DNA from: Thermoanaerobaculia bacterium
GTDB taxonomy: Bacteria; Acidobacteriota; Thermoanaerobaculia; Gp7-AA8
Length of the DNA: 13,882 bases
Reading direction: 5' to 3'
Assembly (NCBI GenBank): GCA_017883215.1
Contig: JADGOA010000058.1
Coordinates: 1-13,882, forward strand
Shown here in pieces: positions 1 to 6,703 of the stretch (the first letter of the stretch is position 1; the number at the start of each line of letters is the position of its first letter). The position numbers and the translations under genes are program-made. The notes under the pieces were generated by a model, which worked only from the letters and a program-made list of their open reading frames with translations, was not told the origin of the DNA and searched no databases.

Positions 1-8
1 GTTCTCGC

Positions 9-122
9 GGACTGCGGGCTTCCAGCCCGCCTGCGGTCGGGCATCCTGCCCGACCGCTGTTTCTCGCCAGAGAGTCGCCGAGCTGGAAGCCCGGCGACAG
101 GCGGGCAGGATGCCCGCAGTCC
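9..122. repeat. Composite palindromic repeat downstream of trpF
   Basis: An 11-bp perfect inverted repeat (GGACTGCGGGC at 9-19, GCCCGCAGTCC at 112-122) encloses further pairing blocks: CCCGCCTG at 26-33 with CAGGCGGG at 99-106, a self-complementary GTCGGGCATCCTGCCCGAC at 36-54, and a CGCCG/CGGCG hairpin at 77-97. The element begins 11 bp beyond the trpF stop codon. It looks like a dispersed REP/MITE-like intergenic element. It could act as a transcript 3' structure for the trp cluster, but no T-run follows it in the minus direction. The rest of the left edge (1-8) shows nothing else. Confidence 0.8.
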
Positions 123-133
123 ATGGAAGATCC

Positions 134-751
134 TCATGCGTTCTTCACCCTCTCGAACAGCAGCTCGAGCTTTCTGTTGTCCTTGATTCCGGGAGCTGAT
201 TCGACGCCGCTGGCGAGGTCGATTGCGTCGGGACGCACGGCGCTGATCGCGGCTGCCGCATTCTCCGGCGTGATGCCTCCGGCGAGGAGGAACGGTCTGG
301 CGCGATCGTATCCCGCGAGATGCGACCAGTCGAAGCAGCGTCCCGTGCCGCCGGAGCGGCGCTCGTCGTAGGTATCGAAGAGGAGCCACGACGCGGCGGG
401 GTGCTTGTTCGTTTCCGGTGCTGTGTCGGCGATGTGGATCGCTTTGATCGCCGGAAGCCCGATCGCTTCGATGTCGTCATTCGTTTCCGTGCCTTGCAGC
501 TGCACGAGGTCGAGCGTCGCCCGTGCGGCGATTTCGCGCACGCGACCGGGAGCGGCGTTGCGGAAGACGCCGACGATTTTCGTTGCGCCATTCGTCGCGC
601 GGACGCGTTCGGCGATGCGAGCCACTGTTTCGGGCTCGACGCAGCGAGGCGATTCCTCGACGAAGACGAAGCCGAGGAAATCGGCGCCGAGGTTCGCGGC
701 AAGGAGCGCGTCTTCTTCGCGGGTCAGGCCGCAGATTTTGATTTTGGTCAT
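134..751 (-). CDS. trpF: Phosphoribosylanthranilate isomerase TrpF
   Basis: This 205-residue protein has the full length and motifs of TrpF, the cytoplasmic (beta/alpha)8-barrel enzyme that converts N-(5'-phosphoribosyl)anthranilate to CdRP in tryptophan synthesis. The N-terminal KICGLT carries the general-base cysteine (C7), FDT carries the general-acid aspartate (D126), and the phosphate-binding GGTG (134-137), LLAGGI (155-160) and D.ASGVE..PG.KD (178-191) are all present. The usual QLHG motif reads QLQG (84-87). The ATG at 751 gives KICGLT at the normal place. No strong Shine-Dalgarno precedes it; the best purine block, GGTGG, lies 10 nt upstream and belongs to a repeat module. It is the last trp gene seen here and is separated from trpC by 135 bp of repeat sequence. 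Confidence 0.96.
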   Translation of the reverse strand: MTKIKICGLTREEDALLAANLGADFLGFVFVEESPRCVEPETVARIAERVRATNGATKIVGVFRNAAPGRVREIAARATLDLVQLQGTETNDDIEAIGLPAIKAIHIADTAPETNKHPAASWLLFDTYDERRSGGTGRCFDWSHLAGYDRARPFLLAGGITPENAAAAISAVRPDAIDLASGVESAPGIKDNRKLELLFERVKNA

Positions 752-761
752 GGGTTCGTTT

Positions 762-779
762 CCACCGCCCGCCCACGGG
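762..779. repeat. 18-bp module shared with the lgt-side hairpin
   Basis: The sequence CCACCGCCCGCCCACGGG at 762-779 recurs exactly and in the same orientation at 9102-9119, inside the long hairpin beyond lgt. It lies 10 bp upstream of the trpF start codon, and its reverse complement supplies the GGTGG that is the only Shine-Dalgarno-like block for trpF. The copy suggests that intergenic repeats here are mosaics of exchangeable modules. Confidence 0.75.
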
Positions 780-784
780 GGCTA

Positions 785-868
785 TTCACCACAGAGACCC
801 AGAGAGCACAGAGAACCGAAGAGGCTCCTCTTGGTTTCGCTGTGCTCTCTGTGCCTCCGTGGTTCATT
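785..868. repeat. CCACAGAG-type inverted repeat between trpC and trpF
   Basis: The left arm at 785-815 (TTCACCACAGAGACCCAGAG...) is matched by its near-complement at 839-868 (...CTCTGTGCCTCCGTGGTTCATT) around a loop of about 23 nt. The same arm sequences recur at 10375-10405 and 10534-10560, so this is a dispersed family with at least two copies in the window. Its conceptual translations (TTETQRAQRTE and LCALWVSVVNS) resemble strings I recall from mispredicted proteins in environmental genomes, which points to a repeat and not a gene. Confidence 0.85.
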
Positions 869-886
869 CGGTGTTCGCCAAGCATC

Positions 887-1741
887 TCAAGATGCCAGGA
901 GCGTGGCTCGACGGATGTTTCCCGCATTTTCAGATCCTTCGCCGCGCTCCGCCTGCAGCTCCGCCGGCTCAGGATGACGGAGCTGCAGCGCACGCACGGC
1001 CGCGGCACGGTCACTCTGCCGCAGCAGCGACTCGCCCACCAGAAATGCGTCGAACCCGGCGGCGCGCAGGCGGTCGACGTCGGCTACAGTTTTGATCCCG
1101 CTCTCCGCCACCTTCAGCACACCATCCGGAATCAGCGCGGCCAGACGCTCAGACGTTCCGAGATCGACTGAGAAGTCGCGCAGATTACGATTGTTCACCC
1201 CGATCAGTCGCGCACCGCCCTCGAGGGCACGCTCGAGCTCCTGCTCGTCGTGCGCTTCGACGAGCGCATCGCAACCGTATGCGTCGAGCAATCCGACGAG
1301 CTCGCGTATGCGCCGTCCGTCGAGCAGCGACGCCAGAAGCAGCACCGCGTCGGCTCCGGCGGCGATGCCGTTGATCAGCTGCGACGGCGCGATCACGAAG
1401 TCCTTCATGATGACCGGCAGCCCCGACGTCTTCGCCCGCGCGATCCAATCGCGGGAACCGCGAAAGAAATCCGGCTCGGTCACGATCGACACGGCCGCCG
1501 CACCGCCCCGCGCGTAGTCTCCGGCGATCCGCTCGACATCAGGATCCGGCACGATCGGCCCCGCCGACGGCGAGGCCGCCTTGATCTCCGCAATGATGTT
1601 CACCCCGTCCCGCCGCAAGGCCTCGGAAAAGGCGAACGGCTTTCGCTCGCGCGCCGCCCTCTCCGCCGCTGCGCGATCCGCCGGTTCGTTGGCGATGCGC
1701 TCCTTCGTCCGTTCGACGATCTTCTGCAGCACGTCGTTCAA
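887..1741 (-). CDS. trpC: Indole-3-glycerol phosphate synthase TrpC with a repeat-derived C-terminal tail
   Basis: TrpC closes CdRP to indole-3-glycerol phosphate in tryptophan synthesis. The 284-residue product shows the family motifs in order: AEIKAASPS (51-59, with catalytic E52 and K54), IMKDF (111-115, K113), LVEAHDEQEL (160-169, E162), GVNNRNL (181-187), VAESGIK (211-217) and FLVGESLLR (233-241). It starts with TTG at 1741, supported by a strong GGAGGT five nucleotides upstream and by a TTGA overlap with the trpD stop. A normal TrpC would end near residue 254 (RALQL). The last 30 residues (HPEPAELQAERGEGSEN...) are encoded by what looks like a dispersed intergenic repeat at about 890-979, so the original stop has apparently been lost. 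Enzyme identity is certain; the biological relevance of the tail is an inference. Confidence 0.95.
   Translation of the reverse strand: MNDVLQKIVERTKERIANEPADRAAAERAARERKPFAFSEALRRDGVNIIAEIKAASPSAGPIVPDPDVERIAGDYARGGAAAVSIVTEPDFFRGSRDWIARAKTSGLPVIMKDFVIAPSQLINGIAAGADAVLLLASLLDGRRIRELVGLLDAYGCDALVEAHDEQELERALEGGARLIGVNNRNLRDFSVDLGTSERLAALIPDGVLKVAESGIKTVADVDRLRAAGFDAFLVGESLLRQSDRAAAVRALQLRHPEPAELQAERGEGSENAGNIRRATLLAS
890..979 (-). repeat. Dispersed repeat forming the trpC 3' end
   Basis: On the minus strand this stretch reads CGTCATCCTGAGC...GCGAAGGATCTGAAAATGC and then GGCATCTTGAGATGC, which contains a short palindrome. The CATCCTGAGC...GCGAAGGATCT pattern is one I recognise from memory as a common intergenic repeat in environmental bacterial genomes. 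Here it is in frame with trpC and adds about 30 codons before a TGA at 887-889. Family membership needs a genome-wide copy count. Confidence 0.6.
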
Positions 1742-2766
1742 GCCACACCTCCAACCTGGTTGCTGACTGCGATGAGCTGCTCGAGCTTGCCGCGGGCGGC
1801 ACCGCTCTCGATCGAATCAAGGGCCATGGCTACGCCGTCGCGAACCGAGGATGCAGCACCGGAAACGTAGAGTGCCGCGCCGGCATTCGCTGCCACGACG
1901 TCGCGGCGCGCGCCGTTGGTCCGCCCCTCCAGGACGGTGCGGGCGATGCGGGCGTTCTCCGCCGCATCGCCGCCGCGGATCTCGGCGAGCGAGTGGCGCC
2001 CGACCCCCATCTCTTCCGGGTTGATGTCGTAGGAGCGGATCCGCCCGTCGCGCACCTCGCAGACGTGCGTCGGCGCGGAGACGGAGATCTCGTCGAGCCC
2101 GTCCCTGCTGTGCACCACCATGGCATGCTCCGCCCCGAGCGCCCTCAGCACTTCGGCGACGACCTCGACGAGATCGTCGGCATAGACCCCGAGTACCTGG
2201 CGCCGTGCGAAGGCCGGGTTCGTCAGCGGACCGAGGACGTTGAAGATGGTGCGCACGCCGAGGTCGCGGCGGACGGAGACGACAGCGCCCATGGCTGGGT
2301 GAAGCTTCGGCGCGAACAGGAAGGCGATGCCGATGCGGCGGAGCACTTCCGACGCCTGCGCGGCATCGAGATTGACGTTGACACCGAGTGCGGTCAGCAC
2401 GTCCGCGCTGCCGCAGGATGAGGAGACCGCGCGGTTGCCATGTTTGGCCACAGGCGCTCCGGCTCCGGCGGCGACGAGCGCCGCCATGGTGGAGATGTTG
2501 AACGTGCCGGCGCCGTCGCCGCCGGTGCCGCAGGTGTCGATGAGTCCCTCGCGGTCGACGTCGAGAGGGGTGACGCGCTCGCGCATGGCCATGGCCGCGC
2601 CGGTGATCTCGTCGGCCGTCTCGCCGTTCATCTTCAGCGCCACGAGGAGCGCGCTCTTCTGCGCTTCGCTGGCCTGACCGTCCATCATCTGCGAAAAAAT
2701 GCCATGCATCGTGTCGCGGTCAAGATGTTGACCAGCGATCAGTTTTCTCAATCCATTGGCGATCAT
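1738..2766 (-). CDS. trpD: Anthranilate phosphoribosyltransferase TrpD
   Basis: TrpD transfers the phosphoribosyl group of PRPP to anthranilate, the second step of the tryptophan branch. The product is 342 residues, the usual size, and carries the PRPP-binding loop CGTGGDG (79-85) followed by TFNIST (88-93), the KHGNRAVSSSCGSADVL segment (108-124), RTIFNVLGPLTNP in the middle, and HSRDGLDE. The N-terminal helical domain is complete. The ATG at 2766 overlaps the trpG stop as ATGA and has GGAGGT six nucleotides upstream (2773-2778), so translation is likely coupled to trpG. It is a stand-alone TrpD, not a TrpG-TrpD fusion. Its stop overlaps the TTG start of trpC. No missing residues or disruptions were seen. 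Confidence 0.97.
   Translation of the reverse strand: MIANGLRKLIAGQHLDRDTMHGIFSQMMDGQASEAQKSALLVALKMNGETADEITGAAMAMRERVTPLDVDREGLIDTCGTGGDGAGTFNISTMAALVAAGAGAPVAKHGNRAVSSSCGSADVLTALGVNVNLDAAQASEVLRRIGIAFLFAPKLHPAMGAVVSVRRDLGVRTIFNVLGPLTNPAFARRQVLGVYADDLVEVVAEVLRALGAEHAMVVHSRDGLDEISVSAPTHVCEVRDGRIRSYDINPEEMGVGRHSLAEIRGGDAAENARIARTVLEGRTNGARRDVVAANAGAALYVSGAASSVRDGVAMALDSIESGAARGKLEQLIAVSNQVGGVA
1747..1752 (-). promoter_or_regulatory. Ribosome binding site deciding the TTG start of trpC
   Basis: A GGAGGT hexamer on the minus strand lies five nucleotides before the TTG at 1741-1739. It sits inside the last codons of trpD and supports the unusual TTG start, which overlaps the trpD TGA. No ATG is available nearby in this frame that would keep the N-terminal helix VLQKIVERTKERI intact. 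Confidence 0.75.
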
Positions 2767-3332
2767 TGCAGCACCTCCAGGAAGTTGCGGATCAGCTGGT
2801 CGCCGCCCGACGTGCCGTACGACTCGGGGTGGAACTGAATGCCGAAAAGGGGGCGGTCGCGGTGGGAGACGGCCATGATCACGCCGTCATCGGTCTCGGC
2901 GTCGATCTCGAGCTCGTCGGGAAGGGAGTCGCGATCGACGACCAGCGAGTGATAGCGCGCGGTGTGGAGCGGCGAGTCACAGCCGGCGAAGAGCCGCTCG
3001 CCGCGATGGGTGACCTCGCTGACCTTGCCGTGCACCGGAACTGACCCGCGCACGACGCGACCCCCGAATGCTTCGGCGATTGCCTGGTGCCCGAGGCAGA
3101 CGCCGAGCATGGGGATCGCGTCGTTGGCGCGGATCAAGTCGAGTACGCGTCCAGCCCGGGCGGGGGTGCCGGGGCCGGGAGAGATGACGATCGCGCGCGG
3201 CTGCAGCGCGATCAGCTCGTCGGGATCGAAGGCGTCATTCCGGACGACGTGCAGCGCTTCGCCGGCAAGGCGTTCGATCTGTTGGACGAGGTTGTAAGTA
3301 AACGAGTCGTAGTTGTCGACAACGACAATCAT
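2763..3332 (-). CDS. trpG: Anthranilate synthase glutamine amidotransferase subunit TrpG (or PabA)
   Basis: This 189-residue class I glutamine amidotransferase releases ammonia from glutamine for the chorismate-using partner TrpE. It has NYDSFTYNLVQ (7-17), SPGPGTP (51-57), the nucleophile elbow MLGVCLGHQ with C79, HGKVS (101-105), and the catalytic H168 and E170 in FHPESYGTSGG. The same subunit type can serve PabB in folate synthesis, as TrpG and PabA are hard to separate by sequence; the cluster with trpD, trpC and trpF favours TrpG. ATG at 3332 is preceded by AGGAG at six nucleotides. It opens the trp cluster, and its usual partner trpE is not adjacent: upstream is a 422-bp gene-free gap and then rmuC. 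Confidence 0.95.
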   Translation of the reverse strand: MIVVVDNYDSFTYNLVQQIERLAGEALHVVRNDAFDPDELIALQPRAIVISPGPGTPARAGRVLDLIRANDAIPMLGVCLGHQAIAEAFGGRVVRGSVPVHGKVSEVTHRGERLFAGCDSPLHTARYHSLVVDRDSLPDELEIDAETDDGVIMAVSHRDRPLFGIQFHPESYGTSGGDQLIRNFLEVLQ

Positions 3333-3586
3333 CGGTAGCTCCTGAAGCGCGGGAAACGGGGAGAGAGAGAGTGCGCTCAGGCGCTACGCCATCGCCAGGG
3401 ATGCCAGGGGTGATTGATTAGAGGGCTGCTGGAGAGGAGGGAAGGACTAGAGCCAAAGACACGAGGCGACGAAGGGCATCGGCTCGTTCTCCTGGGAGTG
3501 GGTAGTCATGGTCGGCGGAGGATAACACGAAACGAGCGAGTGGCGAGTAGCGGGCAGGGGTACGAGGTCGCAGCGGCCCGCTGTCA
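3333..3586 (-). other. Gene-free leader region upstream of trpG
   Basis: About 250 bp between the trpG start and the palindromic repeat hold no gene I can support. It must contain the trpG promoter and leader if trpG is not transcribed from rmuC. I see no T-box, no run of tandem tryptophan codons and no clear -35/-10 pair. A possible 20-codon minus-strand frame at 3509-3447 contains one Trp codon and has no Shine-Dalgarno, so I do not call it an attenuator peptide. Confidence 0.5.
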
Positions 3587-3741
3587 GGAGTGCGGACGTC
3601 CTCGTCCGCAGTGATCGGACGTCCTCGTCCGATCATGCTCTGCGCGGCTGCCCATTCTCTGCGCGGCCGCACCACCCGCCGGGCGCGGACGCCCGCCGGG
3701 CGAGGACGCCCGGCGGCTGCGGACGAGGACGTCCGCACTCC
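3587..3741. repeat. Composite palindrome with 25-bp perfect arms between rmuC and trpG
   Basis: Arms at 3587-3611 (GGAGTGCGGACGTCCTCGTC...) and 3717-3741 are perfect reverse complements over 25 bp. Nested between them are a palindrome GATCGG...CCGATC at 3613-3634 and a GCCGGGCG...CGCCCGGC block at 3678-3714. The core GGACGTCCTCGTCC occurs at 3594-3607 and 3617-3630, and inverted at 3721-3734, so the element is built from repeated copies of one small palindrome. It starts 13 bp beyond the rmuC stop codon. Confidence 0.9.
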
Positions 3742-3754
3742 TCCGCCTTGGCCG

Positions 3755-5242
3755 CTACTCATTGCCGTTCCCGGGCCGAATGGACACCACATCGCCGGGC
3801 TCGCTCGGCTGCATGGTGAGGCGGAGCTTGGTCGACTCGATCGGAACGGCGTCGATCTGACCGATCTGACCGAGCTCCTTGCCGCCTCCGGCCAGGCGTT
3901 GCAGCTCCTCCGCCTTCGGCCAGAGGCGCGTGTCGACAGAGCGCATGGCCTTGTTGTAGCTGTCCACCGTCTTCCGCAGCTGCTCGCCGACCGTGGCGAT
4001 GTGCTCCATGACGACGACGAAGCGGTTGAACAGCTCCACGCCCACCTCGTGCATCTTCTTCGCGTTCTCCTCGGTTCGCTCGGCTTTCCATCCGGCGCTG
4101 ATGGCGCGGAGGAGCGGCAGAAGGACGCTCGGCGAGGCGAGATAGATCTTCTTGTCGGCGGCGTAGTCGAAGAGCGTCGGATCCGTGATCAGCGCCGCGG
4201 AGAGGAAGTGCTCGCCGGGGACGAAGAGGACGACGAAGTCCAGCGTGTCGCCGATGGAGGCCTGGTATTCGCGCTTGCTGAGGGCGTCGATGTGGCGGCG
4301 GACGATTTTCGCGTGGGCGAGGAGGAACTCGCGGCGGCGCGCTTCGTCGGTCTCGTTGGCAGCCTGGGTGTACTCGCTGAGCGGGACCTTCGCGTCGATG
4401 GCGATGACGCGGTCGTTCGGGAGCTTGACGACGAGGTCGGGCCGCAGCCGCTTTCCTTCCTCGTTCTCGAACGTCTTCTGGACGGAGAAGTCGCAGAACT
4501 CGCTCATCCCCGCCATCTCAACGCAGCGGCGGAGCGAGCTCTCGCCCCACGAGCCGCGCACGGTCGGCGACTGCAGCGCGTTGGCGAGGCGCGAGGCTTC
4601 GCGGTGTACCGCTTCGTGGGCGGTCATCAGCGACTTGATCTGCTCCTGCAGACCACCGTAGATCTCGGTCCGCACCTGTTCGCTTTTCACGAGCTCGCCG
4701 CGATATCCCTCGACCATCTCGCGCAGCGGCTTGAGGAGCGCCTCGATCTCGGCGCGTTTGGTCTCCAGCGATCCGTCGATCTGCTCCTTGCCGCGCTCGA
4801 CGAGCTGCTGGCCGACGGCGTTGAGCGCCTTCTGCGCAAGAGCGGCGAAACTCGCCTCGAGCTGCTGCTTCGACTGCTCGACGAACTCGTTCTTCTCCGC
4901 CAGCAGGCGCTCGCTCTCGTTGAGCTTCGTCTCCGCGGCGACGCGCGCCTGCTGCGCTTCGCCGACGAGCCGCCCGGCCTCGGTCGTGAGCGATTCGGCC
5001 TTCCGGCGCTCTTCGCTGGCGGTCATTTCCGCCTTGCGCCGCTCTTCGACGGCGAGGTCGCGCTCGGCCATCGCGCGCTGCATCTGAACGTTGAGGTCCG
5101 CAGTTGCGCGCTGGAGTTGCGCGTCGCGCTCTCCGAGGATGCGCTGCCACTCGGCAGATTTCTTCGCCGCCGCCACCATCCACCCGAACACCACCCCCAC
5201 CGCGAGCGCGGCGAGGCCGACGAGAAGAACCGTTGTCAACAT
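3755..5242 (-). CDS. rmuC: RmuC-family protein (DNA recombination protein RmuC homologue)
   Basis: The 495-residue product matches RmuC, a family named after an E. coli gene affecting recombination between inverted repeats and carrying a nuclease-like fold. Order: an N-terminal membrane segment (about 3-25, LTTVLLVGLAALAVGVVFGWMVAA), a long charged coiled coil (about 28-165), then the RmuC core with VRGSWGESSLRRCVEMAGM (228-246), VIAIDAKVPLSEY (279-291), LDFVVLFVPGEHFLSAAL (334-351) and VLLPLLRAISAGWKAE (373-388), and a variable tail. The start at 5242 was chosen because it puts the membrane segment at the N-terminus; the frame stays open to 6292 but that part is the shadow of the neighbouring aminotransferase. 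No good Shine-Dalgarno is visible. It is on the same strand as the trp genes but separated from them by 422 bp. Confidence 0.93.
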   Translation of the reverse strand: MLTTVLLVGLAALAVGVVFGWMVAAAKKSAEWQRILGERDAQLQRATADLNVQMQRAMAERDLAVEERRKAEMTASEERRKAESLTTEAGRLVGEAQQARVAAETKLNESERLLAEKNEFVEQSKQQLEASFAALAQKALNAVGQQLVERGKEQIDGSLETKRAEIEALLKPLREMVEGYRGELVKSEQVRTEIYGGLQEQIKSLMTAHEAVHREASRLANALQSPTVRGSWGESSLRRCVEMAGMSEFCDFSVQKTFENEEGKRLRPDLVVKLPNDRVIAIDAKVPLSEYTQAANETDEARRREFLLAHAKIVRRHIDALSKREYQASIGDTLDFVVLFVPGEHFLSAALITDPTLFDYAADKKIYLASPSVLLPLLRAISAGWKAERTEENAKKMHEVGVELFNRFVVVMEHIATVGEQLRKTVDSYNKAMRSVDTRLWPKAEELQRLAGGGKELGQIGQIDAVPIESTKLRLTMQPSEPGDVVSIRPGNGNE

Positions 5243-5289
5243 GGAACGATGATGCGGGTGCGTGGTTGCGCCGTCAAGGATTGCACGAC

Positions 5290-5372
5290 AGGGGTCGGTG
5301 GTCGGGGGTCGGGGCTCGGAGGCGAGAACTAGACCTTTCGCATCCGACCCCCGGCCCCTGACCCCCGACCCC
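5290..5372. repeat. G-rich/C-rich inverted repeat upstream of rmuC
   Basis: The left arm (5290-5319) is made of GGGGTCGG units and the right arm (5341-5372) of the complementary CCGACCCC units, with a loop of about 20 nt. The plus strand of the left arm carries four G-runs, so a G-quadruplex is an alternative to the hairpin. It lies in the 182-bp gap between the aminotransferase stop and the rmuC start, so it would be within the 5' leader of rmuC if the genes are cotranscribed. Confidence 0.8.
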
Positions 5373-5424
5373 GCGTCTTTGTGGACGCGTCTTCTGTCCT
5401 GACCTCTTGTAGGCGGGCAGCGGC

Positions 5425-6570
5425 TTACCCGCGCATCGCCAGCCGTTTCAGCTCCTCCACCACCCTGTCGATCTCCTCGTCGTCGTTGTAGAAATGCGGT
5501 GAAAACCGGAGCATCCCCTCGCGGGGCGCGCAGATGATGCCTTGCCGGTCGAGCTCGCCGTGGAGCCGGATCAACTCCCTGGTGTCTACAAGGGGTGGAA
5601 TCGCACCGACGATCCCGGAACGCCCCGGCCGCGGCGAGCCGATGCGGAATCCGATCGACTCCAGCCCCTCCGCCAGCCGGTTCGCCAGCCGGATCACCTC
5701 CTCCTCGATCGTCTCGATTCCGATCTCGACCAGCAGATCGATCGCCGCGCGGAGGCCGTAGATGCCGTTGGTGTTCAGCGATCCCCCTTCGAATCGACGC
5801 GCGTCCGGCAGGAGGTCGGTCGGAGCGAAGAGGAATGTCCCCTTCTTGCGGTCGATGTTCGTCCAGCCGTTCTCGATGACGCGCAGCTTCTCCCGATGTT
5901 CCGCTGCGGCGTAGAAAATCGCCGCCCCCTCCGCACCGCAGAGCCACTTGTGGCCGTCGGCGGCAAGGAACGAGATCTTCGACCGCTTCACGTCCATCGG
6001 CAGCACGCCGAGGCTCTGGATGGCGTCGACGCAGAAAAGGATGTGGCGGCGCGCGCAGAGATCGCCGATGGCATCGAGGTCCGCGGCAAAGCCGTTGTGG
6101 AAAGCGACCGAGGAGACCGCGACGATGCGCGTGCGGGGGTCGATGGCGGCGGCGACATCGTCGGCCGTGAACGTTCCCTCCGGCGCCTCGACCACGCGGC
6201 ACTCCACTCCCCTCGCTTCCAGCACCTTCCACGGGACGTAGTTCGAAGGGAACTCCAGCGCCGTCGTGACGACGTTGTCGCCGCGTTCCCATCGCAGCCC
6301 TTCAGCGACGAAGGCGAGCCCTTCGGTCGTGTTCTTCAGGATCGAGATCTCGTTGGCCGCGGCCCCAATCAACTTCGCCGCGGATGCGCGGAGGCGGTCG
6401 TGCTCGGCGTACCACTCGCGCCAGTGTGCCGCCCCGAAATCCCGCTGGTCGCGCGCATGCCCCTCCATCGCCTCATACGCGCGGACGGAGAGAGGGCCGA
6501 CGGCGGCGTGGTTGAAATAGATCAGATTGCGCGTGACGGGAAAGAGCGCGCGAAGATCCGATTTGAGCAT
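5425..6570 (-). CDS. Class V PLP-dependent aminotransferase, substrate unknown
   Basis: This 381-residue protein belongs to the fold-type I, class V aminotransferase family, which includes cysteine desulfurases, isopenicillin-N-epimerase-like enzymes and kynureninases. Seen: N-terminal IYFNHAAVGPLS (17-28), LKNTTEGLAF (78-87), the PLP-pyridine aspartate in CVDAIQSLG (180-188, D182), the Schiff-base lysine in DGHKWLCG (205-212, K208), GGSLNTNGIYGLRAAIDLL (262-280), and C-terminal MLRFSPHFYNDDEEIDRVVEEL (353-374). That ending resembles isopenicillin-N-epimerase-like members. The SufS catalytic motif RxGHxC is not visible, so a SufS role is unlikely, although C347 lies in the same general region. 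ATG at 6570 was preferred over an upstream GTG at 6600. The reaction cannot be named from sequence; its position between aroC and rmuC gives little help. Confidence 0.88.
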   Translation of the reverse strand: MLKSDLRALFPVTRNLIYFNHAAVGPLSVRAYEAMEGHARDQRDFGAAHWREWYAEHDRLRASAAKLIGAAANEISILKNTTEGLAFVAEGLRWERGDNVVTTALEFPSNYVPWKVLEARGVECRVVEAPEGTFTADDVAAAIDPRTRIVAVSSVAFHNGFAADLDAIGDLCARRHILFCVDAIQSLGVLPMDVKRSKISFLAADGHKWLCGAEGAAIFYAAAEHREKLRVIENGWTNIDRKKGTFLFAPTDLLPDARRFEGGSLNTNGIYGLRAAIDLLVEIGIETIEEEVIRLANRLAEGLESIGFRIGSPRPGRSGIVGAIPPLVDTRELIRLHGELDRQGIICAPREGMLRFSPHFYNDDEEIDRVVEELKRLAMRG

Positions 6571-6602
6571 TCGCCCATTATCGGATGGGTGGCGCGCCAC
6601 GA

Positions 6603-6695
6603 GAGGTCGAGCCGCGCCAGGAGGTCGAGCCGCGCGATGCAGTCGAAGCCGCGCAAAGAGCGCGCGCCGGAGGCGCGACTGAGGCGCTCAGCGCG
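6603..6695. repeat. Direct repeats plus hairpins between aroC and the aminotransferase
   Basis: Three imperfect 18-19-bp tandem units with the core GTCGAGCCGCGC lie at 6603-6620, 6621-6639 and 6640-6658 (the last reads GTCGAAGCCGCGC). They are followed by a CGCGCC-GGA-GGCGCG hairpin at 6663-6677 and a small TGAG/CTCA hairpin at 6680-6690. The hairpins end about 14 bp from the aroC stop and could shape its transcript end. This fills most of the 133-bp gap. Confidence 0.65.
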
Positions 6696-6703
6696 TGCTC
6701 GGA

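Noticed and set aside
9..122. Rho-independent terminator for the trp cluster
   Set aside because: The hairpin is long and composite and has no T-run on the 3' side in the minus direction; it belongs with the dispersed repeats.
3447..3509. 20-codon minus-strand frame upstream of trpG as a tryptophan attenuator leader peptide
   Set aside because: It has a single Trp codon, no Shine-Dalgarno sequence and no terminator/antiterminator pair between it and trpG.
3590..5332. Plus-strand open frame (580 codons) opposite rmuC
   Set aside because: Its composition (Leu, Arg, Glu, Asp, Val) is that of a shadow frame, its start lies in a palindromic repeat, and rmuC on the other strand carries clear conserved motifs.
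5425..6570. Kynureninase or a tryptophan-linked function for the class V aminotransferase
   Set aside because: The proximity to trp genes is suggestive, but no kynureninase-specific motif was recognised and the C-terminal SPHFYNDDEEID fits isopenicillin-N-epimerase-like members better.
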